Source: Phanerochaete sordida
Taxonomy: Eukaryota; Basidiomycota; Agaricomycetes; Polyporales; Phanerochaetaceae
Length of the DNA stretch: 64,000 bases
Assembly: GCA_019973155.2 (NCBI GenBank)
Contig: BPQB01000017.1
Span: forward strand, 186,001 to 250,000
Direction of reading: 5' to 3'
Shown piece after piece: positions 22,391-34,336 of this stretch (position 1 is the first letter of the stretch; every line of letters begins with the position of its first letter). Under the pieces are notes generated by a model. The model had not been told where the DNA came from and made no database searches. It saw only the letters and a program-made list of their open reading frames with translations. Both the position numbers and the translations under genes were made by a program.

Positions 22391-25300
22391 ATGTCGCTGC
22401 CCTCTGTATGTGTTTTCATGCTGAGAATCGTTGATATAGCTGACCAAATATTGTAGAAATCCGTTACTCTTACTGCAGGTCGGCATCTCGCCGACATCCG
22501 ATGCTACCGCAGAGGCCTCGGAGGGGACATATTGCACGCTCCCCTGGACCTTGACCAGGGGTTCCTTGAGTCTTCCGTCCAGCAAGGTCCGTCATACGCT
22601 GCCGCCACCATACATGTATTGATTGTCAACGCAGGCTTCAAGCCGAAGGACGTTGGATGGAGTGCCCTCGGACTCAAGTGCGAATGGGACGAGGATAGCA
22701 GCCTCTGCTCAGTCACCGTACGTGCCCCGAACGTTCCTGACGTCTGCTCGTCTCACCTCTCGCAGTGGAGTGCAACCAGCTGGTCGCTCTTCTACCAAGA
22801 CAAACAAGAAAACCTACGGGAGATCCTTTTCCAGAACGACGGCGTGAAGCCGGTCCCGACCCCGTTTCGTCTTCCGGGCGTGAAGGCCGGCACCAACATC
22901 GCCGCTGCGACAGGGCTCGGTGGCGGGCGCCCTTCGCTGCTGTTCTTCCAGGGAAAGGATGGGCTGATACGCTACTGGTAAGCTCCCTATCGATTCCGCT
23001 GCAGTCTGGCTGAAGGACATACAGTGCTGTCGACGACAAGAGGCAGAGCGCGGGCACGTCCGTAGTCGTCGCCAATATTAAGGGTGCACCGCTGACTAGT
23101 ATCGGTGCATGTGTCGACAACGGTAATGCACGACGTTCTGTGCTACATCTTCGCTAACAATCCCTCTGCAGATGCTATCCGCGTGTATTTCCAAGACACG
23201 CAATACTCGATCCAGGAGGCATCTATGAACACGAAGGGCGAATGGTAAGCATCACTAGGAGCGGATGCTGGCTCGTTTACTGATAGTGTCGTACAAGGAC
23301 TTTGGCGAAGGAACCGCTCTCCAAAGGCAACAGCGCCTGCAGCTTGAACATCATCTCGGGCTCCTCTGGGACCGACAGTCGCTCTGACATTCGGTACGAG
23401 TCATCAGCGCACAAATGGCGTTTCTCCCTAGCTAAACTCGTTGTCGTCGCAGGGTATACGCCCAGGATTTGGAGGGTACCGTGACCGAGTTCAAGCGGAC
23501 GTCTCGCCGCTGGGAATCGTGAGTGCATCGTGGTCATGCTCCCGCCTGGCCGTCGAAAGCGCGTTCTGACCGACTATCATGCAATAGGGCTGAGCTCAGG
23601 ACGAGTATCAAACCGCTCAAAACTGCTAACATCGTGGCCGTGTTCGCTGTGTCGCAGACATACCGTGCTGGCGTGCTGTGGATAGGCGAAGACAACGTGC
23701 GTGTCGACTGCGCCGTCGCAGCATGGAATGAACTGACTGCTGAGCAGCGTCTCTACATCGTCGACTACCGAAGCGATGCCAGGCGGAAGCAGCCTCAAGC
23801 TCTTGTTCGACTGATCCCGCCCAGCACAGAACCGGAGGCCCAGCCTACCAAAGGCGCTGCTGATGGCCACGTCGCCAATGGATCTGCGATCGCTGCAGTC
23901 AACAGCAACATAAACGGCGCCGTTCCGCATTACCGCCCCCCGAAGGTCATCAAGGACATCCGCATGTCTATCGCAGGACATGTGGACAACATCAAGATCG
24001 TTTACGACGACGGCAAGGACAACGGCGTCAGCTACAGGGCCACGAGCGGCGAGCAGTCTTTTGCGCTGGCCGAGGGCGAATATATCACCCACATCTGGTA
24101 CTCGGGCAGCGGCCCAGAATGCCTCCGGGGCGTCCTCTTTGGCACGTCAAACGGTGCGTTCGAGGATGTACATCGCTGCTGCCAACGTCCAAGTATATGC
24201 TCATATTTTCGAAGGGCGGACCTCTGGATGGTTTGGCTCAGGCTATGGCCCGTATGGCGTGCTGAACAAGGAAAAACACGTTCTACTGGACCTTCGCCGC
24301 ACGACGGTAGAGAACAAGCTCAATGCTCCCCTGACAGTACGTACAGACTCTGCATCCACTCCGATCGCTCCTCATGCGCACCTCTCAGGCCGACTGGGTG
24401 GAGTTCACCCCCACCAGCACCACCGCCAAATTCGAAGACCAATACACCGACCTGCACAACAGCTTTCTGCAGTTCCAGGCCGCGCTCGCCAAGCTCAAGA
24501 CGCGCGCGGACGATCTCGAGGCGGTGGGCACAGAGGCCGCCGCGGTGGCCCTTGCCGAGCTCGTGGAGGACGTCGAGATCCTTGGCGACGACGAGGGCAA
24601 CATCGCGAACGCGCAGGTCGTCGTCACGTCCCAGCGCCAGAGACGCCACGACCAGGCCCTCGCGAACTGCAGGAAATCGGTCGCCGGCGCGCAGGCGCAG
24701 CTCGAGGCGCTCGCCCTGGAGCTCGCGCCGCTCGCAGGATCTGTGAGTCAGGGCGCACTCTGCGTGCTGTGTCTTATATTGAATCTGCGTCTAGCTAGAC
24801 ACTGCGGGCGCGGCGCGGCGCGGAGAAGGCGAGGAGTTGTTCCGCCAGCTTGTGAAGTTGAAGCAAGAGGTGGAGGCCCGCCAGGCCGAGCTGAATGCCC
24901 TTCGTACGAGCCTCGCGTAGGTCATTTCTCCAGATGATGTGAACGGTTTTGAGCATTATCGCGATCGTTGTCTCACTCTAGGTCGAATGAGAAACTTTGG
25001 ATCGACGACAACGACAAAACAAAGCAGGCCATTCCGGGGCAAATAGCTGACCTCACGAAGGTAATGGTGTCAAAGGGCGTAAAGGCGACCGCTCCCGCAG
25101 AGACCACGCCTGCTGCCATACTGGTACGCTCAGTGCTGATTTGCATCCTCCACGCTACAGTAAACTGACCCTGAAATCATTTTCTCTAGACCTGGCTTGG
25201 CAGCCTCGACACAGAGGCTGTTCGCGACCCCATGGCGAACCCTAAAGTCGGAGAGCTGGAGAGGACACAGTCGCTTGTTCAATACAACGACTCGCAGATC

Positions 25301-25642
25301 ACATTCCTTCGCCAGAACCAGAAGACGCTCGCTGCGCAAGTCGACCAGCTAGGGAAGCTCCCGCTCGACACCGTCATCGACGCGCTGCGAAAGCTCATCG
25401 ACAGCCTCCATAACGTTCAGCCCAGCAAGAACGTCGCCATCAAGGACGCCATAGCCCTGATGGCGCTCGCCCAGAAGCTTGCCGCGCTACTTCAGACGAT
25501 TCGTGAAGCTGAACGGTCCCAGCAATTTGCCGGCGTCCTGACTAAGGTCCTCGAGTCCCTCGTCGAGAATACTCAATTCAAGTGGAGCGCTCCGGATGGC
25601 GCGCATCTACTCGAGGTCTCGAGAATGCTCTGCGAGGAGTAA
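22391..25642 (+). CDS. Tripartite lectin 2: fucose-lectin-like propeller, jacalin-like domain, helical C-terminus
   Basis: The gene starts with a 15-nt first exon (MSLPS, 22391-22405) and a 51-nt intron; the last exon is 25190-25642. Propeller blades show 'LFYQDKQENLREI', 'GTNIAAATGLGGGRPSLLFF', 'VYFQDTQYSIQEA', and a large exon with 'AVFAVSQTYRAGVLW' and 'RLYIVDYRSDARRKQ'. The jacalin-like domain is encoded by about 23930-24330 ('KIVYDDGKDNGVSY', 'GEYITHIWYSGSG', 'LRGVLFGTSNG', then after an intron 'GRTSGWFG'). The helical region from about 24395 has 'DLHNSFLQFQAALAKLKTRADD', a middle part across three short exons, and a final bundle with 'IALMALAQKLAALL'. It is closely related to lectin 3 and more distant from lectin 1. 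No stop or frameshift was found in the exons checked, so it is probably functional. Confidence 0.78.
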
Positions 25643-26106
25643 ATCTGCTATGGTGACTGTGACCTACAGCTATTTAGTAATTTACCACCCTACCTTCTAA
25701 TGTCCGTGTATACATACAGAGTCTGGAACACGTCGTGCTCCAAGGTCGTGGACCGTAGTACGACTAGTCCAAACTGATGCGCCGGGCGTGTGCGGCGGCT
25801 TGCGTCTCGTACGTTCAGGTGCGGTCAGACCGGGGCCGCCGTGGGTACCTGTCGGTCGTCAGTTCCGGGTTCCGTTCGCAGCGACGTAGTGCGACCGTGA
25901 CCTCGGCCGGCTCGGGCCCTGAATATATTCTAGTCCGAGGTCGAGGGCCAGAAACATACCAAAAGCAGTCGAGAACGCGCCCAAAGTGGTTTGTTCCTGG
26001 GCACCTTCCAGATTGGGACGGGAAGCTCCACGACAGCTGTCCGATGGCTGTCAACGCTGCACGCGAAGCATAGTTGCGAAGCCCCATAGCCCCCAGAGTG
26101 AAAAGA

Positions 26107-26114
26107 TATATAAG
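26107..26114 (+). promoter_or_regulatory. Orphan TATA box with CT-rich leader
   Basis: TATATAAG is followed by a pyrimidine-rich stretch (CTCTTCTCTCTCTCCCCC around 26145-26165). This is the typical arrangement of a strongly expressed fungal promoter, and it points at the small ORF that follows. Confidence 0.45.
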
Positions 26115-26237
26115 AGCTGCCCTTCTGCCTCGAGCCCTCTGACCTCTTCTCTCTCTCCCCCACACCCCGCGATATCACGCTCGCCGCTGGCTGCGCTAGC
26201 TCCCCTCGCACCTCCGTCCCCAGCCCCTATCAGCCTC

Positions 26238-26462
26238 ATGGTCAGCGTCCCCACATACAGTATACCGTATTACAGTCCGCGGAGCATACACGGAGTGGTC
26301 GACGTACGCGGCTTACGAAGACGATCGCGCGGCGTTCAATGGCACTTGCGGTACGCCTTCAGGAACGGTCGACGACGAAGAGTGAGAGAACAAGAAAAGA
26401 GGGACACCAAGGCGCGATGGCCAGTTCGCCCCGTTTCATTACCCGCATATGCTGACTGTTGA
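26238..26462 (+). CDS. Small hypothetical ORF downstream of an orphan promoter
   Basis: The first ATG after the TATA/CT-rich leader opens a 74-residue frame (MVSVPTYSIPYYSPRS...), basic at its C-terminus. In the +1 alternative frame the region 26240-26385 reads very naturally and ends 'TYAAYEDDRAAFNGTC...VDDEE', so the true gene may use an intron that shifts between frames. No family is recognised. Confidence 0.25.
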   Translation: MVSVPTYSIPYYSPRSIHGVVDVRGLRRRSRGVQWHLRYAFRNGRRRRVREQEKRDTKARWPVRPVSLPAYADC

Positions 26463-26684
26463 GCCCTCGATCGCTCCTTTCTCCCTCTCGCCACCCTGTT
26501 TTGTTCACGAGCCCGAGCATTTGGATCCGTGCCTCTCCCTGGTGAGTATATGTGCAGTGGCCTTCTTGCGTGGATACCGCAGAGTTCGCTTGCGAGAAGC
26601 AGAGTTCTATCAACTAAATTACAGCAACAAGGGGTATATCCAGTCCCAAATATCCAAACAGTGATCCATCTGACGAAAGGTTGC

Positions 26685-28472
26685 CTAGCAGGCCGCGAAA
26701 TCCTCTCCCATATCCGCCGAGCCACACACCTGGTAAGGAGTCACTCGTCGACATGAGATCTCCACTCCCTGTCCTTTCAACACGCGCACGGTCTTGCGCA
26801 CAAGCTCCGCATCGCCCTCCGAGAACGCGGTCGCCCGGAACGTAACATCAAGAGTCCGCATCCCGCTTGCCGCCGCTGCGACGCCGCGCAGCGCATCGAG
26901 CACCGCGGCCAGGCTTGGCTCGCACGCGGCTACGACCAGGTATATCTCCTCCAACTCCTCGCACAGCGCCGCGTGTCCGGGCGCACCGAGCGCGACCACC
27001 GTACGCGTGCACCACGTTTGCGTGCGGAGTGTGCGGATAGGTGGCAGTGCGCCTAGCAGTGGCAGCGCATCGCCGACGTCCTGGCAGTTGCCGTCCTCGG
27101 CGAGCAACGCCAGGGCGCGCGTGTGGGGCAACGTGTAACGCGCGGCGAGCATGCTCGCGACGCCCTCGAGCGTGCGGGCCGCCGTGCGGCTGCGGTGCTT
27201 CCACCCGTACTCCCAGCGCGGCGTGTCTTCGGCGGACGTGAAGCCGCGGAGCGCGACGCCGCCGTGCGATGCACAGTCGCGCACTTCGAGGCGCGTCGTT
27301 GGCGTGAAGAGTGCCGGCGGCAGAAGGTCTGGGTCGAGCAGCGTGGGCACCGTCGACGGCGCGGCGTGCGGCGCCTCGAGGCACAGCTTGAGCGTCTCGA
27401 GCGCCGGCGGGAGCGTGATGCCCGCGAGTATGTGGCGGGCGTAGGGGACGGGCATCTCCAGGGTGAAGTGGCGCAGGCGCGGGAGCGCGATGCGCTCGGC
27501 GTCCTGGGCGTGCACGAGCAGCGCGTCGCCGGCGCCGTCCCAGTTGAGCGTGCTACGCAGGCCGAGGACGAGCACCTCGAGCTCGGGCGCGTCGCGGAAG
27601 AGCGCGAGGAGGTCCGAGTCCGCGGGCGCCGCCGCGCCGACGTTGCAGCGCTGGATGCGCAGCTCGCGCAGGCCCGCGTACGCGCCGGGCGCCCACGGGA
27701 GGCGCAGCCCGACGAGGTGCAGCGCGCGGAGGCGCGGCGCGCCGGCGAAGAGCGCGCGCTCGAGCACGAGCGGCGCGTAGGCGAACGCGTCGGCGTCCTG
27801 GAGGAAGGCGCGCTCGAGCGCGGGCGCGGGCGCGTCGATGGCCCACGGGAGCAGCTGCGCGCGCGTCGCGACGAGCGCGAGCTCGGTCATGCGCGGGAGG
27901 TGCGCGGCGCAGAGCTCGGCGGCCCAGCACGCGCGCGGGGTCGCGTAGAGCGAGGCGGGCCACGTTGTCCGCAGCGCGCAGGGTGCGCTCCGGGCGAGGA
28001 ACAGGCGGGCGAGGGGTTCTGGGGTACAGGAGAAGTCGAGGTCGGTCCAGAGGAGCGGGTGCGCGAGGGCGAGCGCGCGCCAGTGTGCGCAGGTCTGCGA
28101 GAGCGCGACCGTCGTGCGCAGGCGTTCGTGTGCGGATCCGAGGTCGGCGCAGGCGCGGAAGATGAGGAGGAGGACGTCCGCGGGCAGGCGGCACTTGCTG
28201 CGGTTTCGTAGCGTAGCCACGCGGACGGAGGCGTACCCGAGCGCCGAGCGGACCTTCTCCGTCATGCGCGCCAGCCGCGCGAGCTCGGCGTCGCAGAGCG
28301 CCGTGACGTCTTGCGAGTTCGCTGCATCGTGAATGGACGAGAAGAACCTGTCGCGCGGTCAGCGAGGGCGTGCATGCGAGCGATAGCGCACGCACGGGGA
28401 GCTGGGGGACCAGACATGGGCCACAGAGGCGTTGAACTCCTCTAGGAGCCGTTCAGCAGTGGACGGATCCAT
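26685..28472 (-). CDS. F-box / LRR-like protein
   Basis: Two exons (28472-28396, 28347-26685) joined over a 48-nt intron give 579 residues. The start MDPSTAERLLEEF is supported by an in-frame splice to 'FFSSIHDAANSQDV'. The F-box is at about residues 65-110 ('CRLPADVLLLIFRACADL', 'SQTCAHWRALALAHPLLW'). The rest is an irregular leucine-rich solenoid ('LRALHLVGLRLPW', 'LRELRIQRCNV', 'LEVLVLGLRSTL', 'LETLKLCLEAP'). Such proteins are substrate adaptors of SCF ubiquitin ligases and are hugely expanded in Agaricomycetes; the target is unknown. It is GC-rich with few introns. The antisense strand carries long shadow ORFs. Confidence 0.85.
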
Positions 28473-30049
28473 CGCTCGCGATGGTGGTGGGTCGAGGTGG
28501 GAGGTAGGAGGCGAAGCGAGCCTGGGGCGCGGGTGGGGCGAGGACTATATCCACAGGCGCGGCGTGCAGCGCATCATCGCAGCTCGTTTCCGTTTCGTGG
28601 CATGACACGCTTCGCGTGATGGCTCCCTGGCGCGGCGTATCACCCGCCGGGCCTCGATCAAGGGTGGTCCAAACGAGAATCAGCAGACGGCGCAGGTGAG
28701 GCGCAGGGCTGGCTCGCTCCGCGCCCGCGCCAGGGGCCGCGGTGGGGCGTGGGGCTGCGCGTATCTGGGGCGCACGGATCACACGACGCGCGGATAGGGT
28801 ACAGCGCGGAGGCATGACCTCCAGGCCCCTGCGAGGGGCAGCTAGGTTGCCGAAACCGATCTGTCGGAGCGCGGTGCCGCAAGCTGTGCACAGGGACGCG
28901 CGACGCGCTATGCGCGCGACTGACAGGCTGCCATGACAGGGCACGGCGAACGTGAGACGGCGGCCCTAAGGCGAACTCGCCAGCGGCGATGGCGGAGCCG
29001 TCTCTCTGCGCAGCAGTAGCATCTCCAAGGCCTCGCCATGTTTGCGACATATCCCAGCACCACTATCGATAGACGTGAAATTGGAGAGAAGAAGCAGGGC
29101 AGAAAACATGTGCCATCGCTGCCCAGCCGATGCGGACTACGCGAAGATGTAGAGATGGTGAGTTCGCTGTGGAGATAGGGGCTATATGCAAATCTGCGAT
29201 AGGAATACGGAGAGAAGTGAAAGGGATCTGGGAGTGGACGAGGCTAAAGTGTGGGGACGACGCGCCCCTCGTCCCACCGGCATGGAGGGCAGCCGGAGCG
29301 ACGGCGTTCGCGCGACGCTCAGTTCGCCGCGACGGCGTTCGAGGCTCCGAAGGGATGTGCGCAGCTGCTATCTCAGGAGACGGAGCTGAGTTTACGCGTC
29401 GCGTTGGGGATCTGCAGCCCCAGGGCCATCTGAACGCTCTGTTATCTGCAGCCGCCACAGCGGACGCGTCGCGTCCGGGATCTTCACTGACGGTTCTGGC
29501 CTTATCGGCGATCTCTATGGCCAATCCGCAGGACGTCGTACGAGGTGCTCTGAATAAAAACTGTGTGAGTAGTGCTTGCAGGACGTTGGCAGAGGCCGTG
29601 CTAACGTGCGTACCCAAGACATGCTCGAGGCGAAGTGCAGATATCGCAGCGCTGCCGGTTGGCTGGCGGCGAGACGCGGCGTTGTGTGCTGGCGGAACGC
29701 TTCACGACGCCTGCGAGCTCGCCGCGTTCCCTGTCGATGCCCAGGACAGCGTACACGACGCCATGACCTGCGATGGCAACGTCCAAGTGACGCGAATTGG
29801 GGAACCGCCGGGCGACAGGGGCCCTCAAGCGCCCCGTGCCAGCGCGGGCACGCCTGGCTGTGACGTCAAGAGGACGCACCACGGAGCGCAAATATGTAGC
29901 GGCTTCGCGGCGGAGCGGTGTGGCGAGGACGGGAGGACGTCATGACACACGCACGTCGGCGCACGTCGGACGTTCGTCGTCGTCGTCGGGCGCGCGGGCG
30001 CGCGTGAGTGCAGGCGCGGGCGCACCGCCACGCTCGCGCGCCTTTGTGG
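28473..30049. other. Region with conflicting ORFs on both strands
   Basis: A 271-codon plus-strand ORF (29130-29945) and a 184-codon minus-strand ORF (29063-29617) overlap. Neither shows a domain, and both are Arg/Ala/Ser-rich. Conservation or transcript data would decide. No TATA box or splice pattern favours one. Confidence 0.35.
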
Positions 30050-33000
30050 CGGACACGTGGGCGCGGCTGTCGCCGGCCGGGAAGGTGGTGCCGGTGCCGG
30101 GCGGCGGTGGATCTGGGCCTGCCTGACTTCGTGCTGCACGCGACGAGGCAAGAAAGGCTCCAGCTATTTCTGAACGTCCTGCGGCGTCGTGGGTGCTTGT
30201 GTAAAGCTCGTAGATCTTGCAGCAGAACTGTCTATGGCGCTCGGCATGAGTTAAGGCTTGTCGGACGAGTCGCAAAACAGCCGGGCTTCTGCAAAACTTC
30301 GTCGTTCATGCGTTTTTTTCTGTCTCCAACTCTCGTGTTCAGCCACAGGCGAACAGCCAGAACTTAGAGTAGATTGTGGCGAAAGGCCGCATCTCCCGAG
30401 GGACGCCATGTGAAGCTCGCGCGGCACGCCGCCGCAGTCGTCGTGAGTCGCGATCGGGACAGCACGCGAGGGCGCTTCTCTTTTCTTTCTCCCCTCCATG
30501 AGCTCCTTTCTCGACGTTGTGCCCCTGCGATGAAAGGCACGCTATTGCCCCTCGTCCGTCGCTCGTGAAAGGAGTCGGTGGGCTGTTCCAAGCATGGATG
30601 CCGGGAGAGGCCCGTGCAGCGCGTCGGACGCGTCTTTGGGCCTCCAAAGCGCGACAAAACGCGTCAAGGCTTCGGTACGCCTCGGTCCCGTCATGACGAT
30701 GCCTCTGCACCCTTTTTGATGCGTTTGGCTCCTAGCTGTGTGCGTAGTACTTTGTCGAGCACAAGACGACCGAGCTATTTGGCAGCTCCTCCGCTCGGTC
30801 GTGCCGGAAGGGTTTACCGACGGCACAAAGACGCGATATCCGCGTTCTTGCGATGTCTTTCACGCGTCAGGTACGCCGTCGTCGCGTCCGCTGAACTGCG
30901 TGGTCGCAGCGAGCGGCTCTGTGCCGCATCTTCCCACGTACGTGGAAACCACGTGAGACTGCCACCTCGCAACAACTGTCGCTGCGCGAACCCTGTCCGT
31001 CCCTTGCCTCTCACCACCACCTGCTCCCAAACCGCGTCGCTCGCTCTACCCGCCCTCTCTACATGCCATGTTGACCCGCCTCACTTTTTCTGCTTTCATC
31101 GACACATCTCATGCGCCTTTGTCCCTCCCGATGCGCCCAAGTTTGGCGCGCGTGACCTGTCGCGTCGTCTGCGCTTTGTAGCAAGCCACCCGAGTTCAAA
31201 GCGCGTCGAGAATTGCTGGTACGCTTTGCCCAATTTTCCTCGACTGGGCTGACAGCTTTGGCTACGTGGTGTGCAAACTCCAGAGGTCTCCTCATTATCA
31301 CAACGCGTCCCATTCCCACGAGCACTATACGCAGGCTCCCCTCTCGAGAAGCGCAAAGAAAACATCTGCCACTTTCGACACATCCCTCAGCTCCCTCCGC
31401 CCGCTTTCGCTTGTACAGCGCCCCGACACACCTCCTCACCGTCTCCGTCGCTGCTGTGGGTCCACGGGTCCTTTGAGGCGCTGAAGGCGCGCCCACAGAA
31501 CCAAATAATTGCCCAGTAGGATTTAAGCCTCAATTTGGCCCTGTCGTCGCTTACCTTCAGCCACTCCCGTCCGCCGCGCCCGGCCACACCACCGTTCGCG
31601 TCCCTCCCGCAATCGCGCTTGAAAGCGTCTCAAACCGACCTCTGCGACCGTTAGATGACGAATAGCAACGGCAAGAAGGGTTCGAATGAGGTCCCGCGCA
31701 TCGTACGTGCATCTGCCTTGTTCGACGACGCGCGACTAAACGGCGCGACCGCTTCGTTAATCCTTCAGCCTCAAGACGAGACGGGCGTATACTGCCCCGT
31801 TCCTGGATGTCAGTACTCGAGGGGCATGACAGGCGTCTTAGGAAGTAGTGAGGAGCTCAGGAAGCACTACGAGGAGATGCATCGTCCGCACCCAGACGGC
31901 CAGGGGTGAGTTCCTTCTTGCTACCGATCGTGCCCACCCATCCTGAGCGAGCGGGAACCCGCAACACAGTCACTATGGGTGTGTGTACGCGCAATTGCAC
32001 CACTGCAGGACGTTTGGCTCGATGAAGAAGCTCATGGCGCACCTCTGTCGCCATTGGGACATCAAGGACCACCCCTGCCCGTTCCAAGAGGGTAGCTCGG
32101 AGCGTCACGACCCGGAGAACCCTGCTTCTAAGCAGTGCCCGTTCAAGGCTTTCGATGCATCGCACGTCTCCAAGCACGCCAAGTCTAAGCACTCAGCCCA
32201 GACAGCCCCGAACGCAGCAGAGGCAGCAAACGCCCCCGCGGCCACCACGTCCGGGACGTACCCTGCGAGCGCTGCGTCGCCCTCAACGACCGCTGGTGAC
32301 GCGCCGACACCAGGTCTCACCGACACATCCTCCGCTGTCCCGTCTCCGATGCCCACAACGCCCCACGAGCTCGCCGACGCGAACGACGATTTCGTAGTGC
32401 CCCAGGTCACGGGACCCGCACAGGCGTCTACGAGCACCGCCCTCGCGCACGCGCCCGCCGAGACCTACCCCCAAGTCGCTGCCCCGCCGGCCAACGCGTA
32501 CACGCCCGCCGGCAGCCCCTCCTTCACACACATCCCTGCGCAGGCGCAGATCAACGTGGCGATGTCTGCGCAAGAGCAGCTTTCCGGCAGCGAGGGCTTG
32601 TGGGCCATGCCCATAACATCGGCCGAGGTTCAGGCCATTCTCGCGAGTCGCGCGCACAACGCGTCTCTAGCCGCCATGCATGGTGCCCCGCACGCCGGCG
32701 CCGTCGGCGCCCCCGCGTACGCGTCCGCTCACTCCTCGCCGCGCCCGGCTGCCCTGCGCACCGCCCGCCCATCCCGTTACGCGCCGTACGCTCCTCGCCA
32801 CGTCCGCCCGAACTCCGCCGCGATCGCGATGCCGATAGCCCCGCCGTTCGACCCCGCTCCGCGGTCATACAGCGCGCCAGCCCACGACGTCGTCCCAGGC
32901 ACGCTCCGAGCCTTCGATGGCGCCGCGAACGCGTCGTACCTCGCCGCCGCGCAGCAGCCCGTCCAGTACAGCGCCGTTCAGCACGCTCCCGCCCAATACG

Positions 33001-34015
33001 CCCAGGACCAACCCGCTGCTGCCCACCGTGCCCCTGCGTACGACGCTGCTGGCGCCGTCGCGGCGCAGGAGTTCGATGCTGGCTATCCGAATGCGTGGAA
33101 CGTCGCCGCTGGCGCTGGTTACCAGTCCGACGCCGCGGCATACGCCGCACCCGCCGTGCCCGCCAACTTCGCCCAGGACACGTACTCTACCGTCACGCTC
33201 ACACGCGCCACGCCTCCCCAGTCGCTCGCCCACCAGTACGACCAGCTCGCACCCGCGTACGACGAGCAGCTGGACGCGGAGCCCTGGCACCAGTTCCCGC
33301 TCCCGAACGCGCCCGCGCTCTCGGAGGACGACATCGCCAAGCGGCTCGCCGAGCGGGAGGCCTTCATGCAGCAGGTGAACGCGTACCAGCCGCCGCCTCG
33401 CGCCGCATATGCGTCCTCGCTCCCCGAGCTCGCGCGAGCCCCGTCCGCGCTCGTGCAGCCTGCGCTTACAACTGCAGGCTACCAGCACGCGCCACTCGGC
33501 GCGGACGCCGTGCCGCGCGTCCTCGCGGCGGAGGATCGTGGCGGCGACGGCGAGGCGGTGTACCAGCAGGCGCCGGACGACCAGGGCACGGACGCGTTTG
33601 GCTGGGCCGTGCACCCGTGGTTCGAGTACGGCCCGTGCTAGGGCACCCGGTCACCCACTTGGTTTATTCTGTCACATCTGCACGCTTCTCAGGACATTCT
33701 GTTTTGTGTTCACCATCGCCCAAGATCTCTATTTCATCGCTCCATCTTCCTCACCATGGACTGCTCTCTGCCCACTGACCGCTCTCTATCGCCCATCGCC
33801 TTTTGGATACCACGCATCCCGTAGACCTACCATACGCTGCCCACGGACTGTTCATCACTAACTCGCTGTCGCCCGCATCGCTCGTTCTCGTAAGTACCTC
33901 TCTGTTGCTCTGTTGTTTGTTTGTGTGTATGTATCTATTAGCACTGTAGCACCGTCGTCCGCGCAAAGCTCGCGGGCCGTACCGTTATAACATCACGTTC
34001 TAGACAAGCTATGTG
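30050..34015 (+). repeat. Segmental duplication unit B (zinc-finger gene plus upstream)
   Basis: This is the direct-orientation homologue of unit C and the inverted homologue of unit A. It carries about 1.6 kb upstream of the gene, including 'CCGCAGTCGTCGTGAG' and 'GGATTTAAGCCTCAATTTGG', and ends at the shared 'CCGTTATAACATCACGTTCTAGACAAG'-like block around 33985-34012. The duplicated upstream has no ORF kept open in all three copies. Confidence 0.75.
31655..33641 (+). CDS. C2H2-like zinc-finger protein B
   Basis: Three exons (31655-31702, 31769-31905, 31970-33641) encode 618 residues. Exon 2 is exactly 137 nt, as in copies A and C. Exon 2 carries 'YCPVPGCQYS' and 'LRKHYEEMH'; exon 3 begins with 'YAQLHHCRTFGSMKKLMAHL', 'DHPCPFQEGSSERH' and 'KQCPFKAFDASHVSKHAKSKH'. 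The long Ala/Pro/Tyr-rich tail contains blocks nearly identical to copy A ('SSPRPAALRTARPSRYAPYA'). The finger part is the more diverged portion relative to A and C while the tail stays similar, so binding specificity may have shifted. It is convergent with lectin 3. Confidence 0.78.
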
Positions 34016-34336
34016 TGCGCACGGCGATCCCGGAACTTCTGGTGTGATTCTCTACCGGCGGGCCGGCGGCTCAAATCGTGGCTCGCGCTTGAACGCATCT
34101 AGCCTTCCCCGCACACGATGCCTCCATTGCACAGCAACAACACACATGTCGACATACGACTCGCCACACACCCCCTCAGCCACACCCCGATCTCGCGCCC
34201 CGCAAACGTACCCACAGGCCCCATGACCCACCCAAGCAACATAGCTCATGAAACGCCTGTACAGCGCACGCGCATACGCGCCGGGCCCGAGACGACAGTT
34301 TCGTAACAATTGTAAGTTACAATAAATGTAGCACTT

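Larger units (their letters stand above)
25643..26684. other. Intergenic region between convergent lectin 2 and F-box gene
   Basis: About 1 kb. It holds a clear TATA-containing stretch at 26107 and a short ORF (listed separately). Otherwise no exon chain or domain is visible. Confidence 0.4.

Noticed and set aside
27123..28211. 362-codon plus-strand ORF
   Set aside because: It is the antisense shadow of the F-box gene: Arg/Glu-rich composition and no domain.
32600..33778. 392-codon plus-strand ORF
   Set aside because: An alternative-frame shadow of zinc-finger gene B, Arg/Pro-rich without domain.
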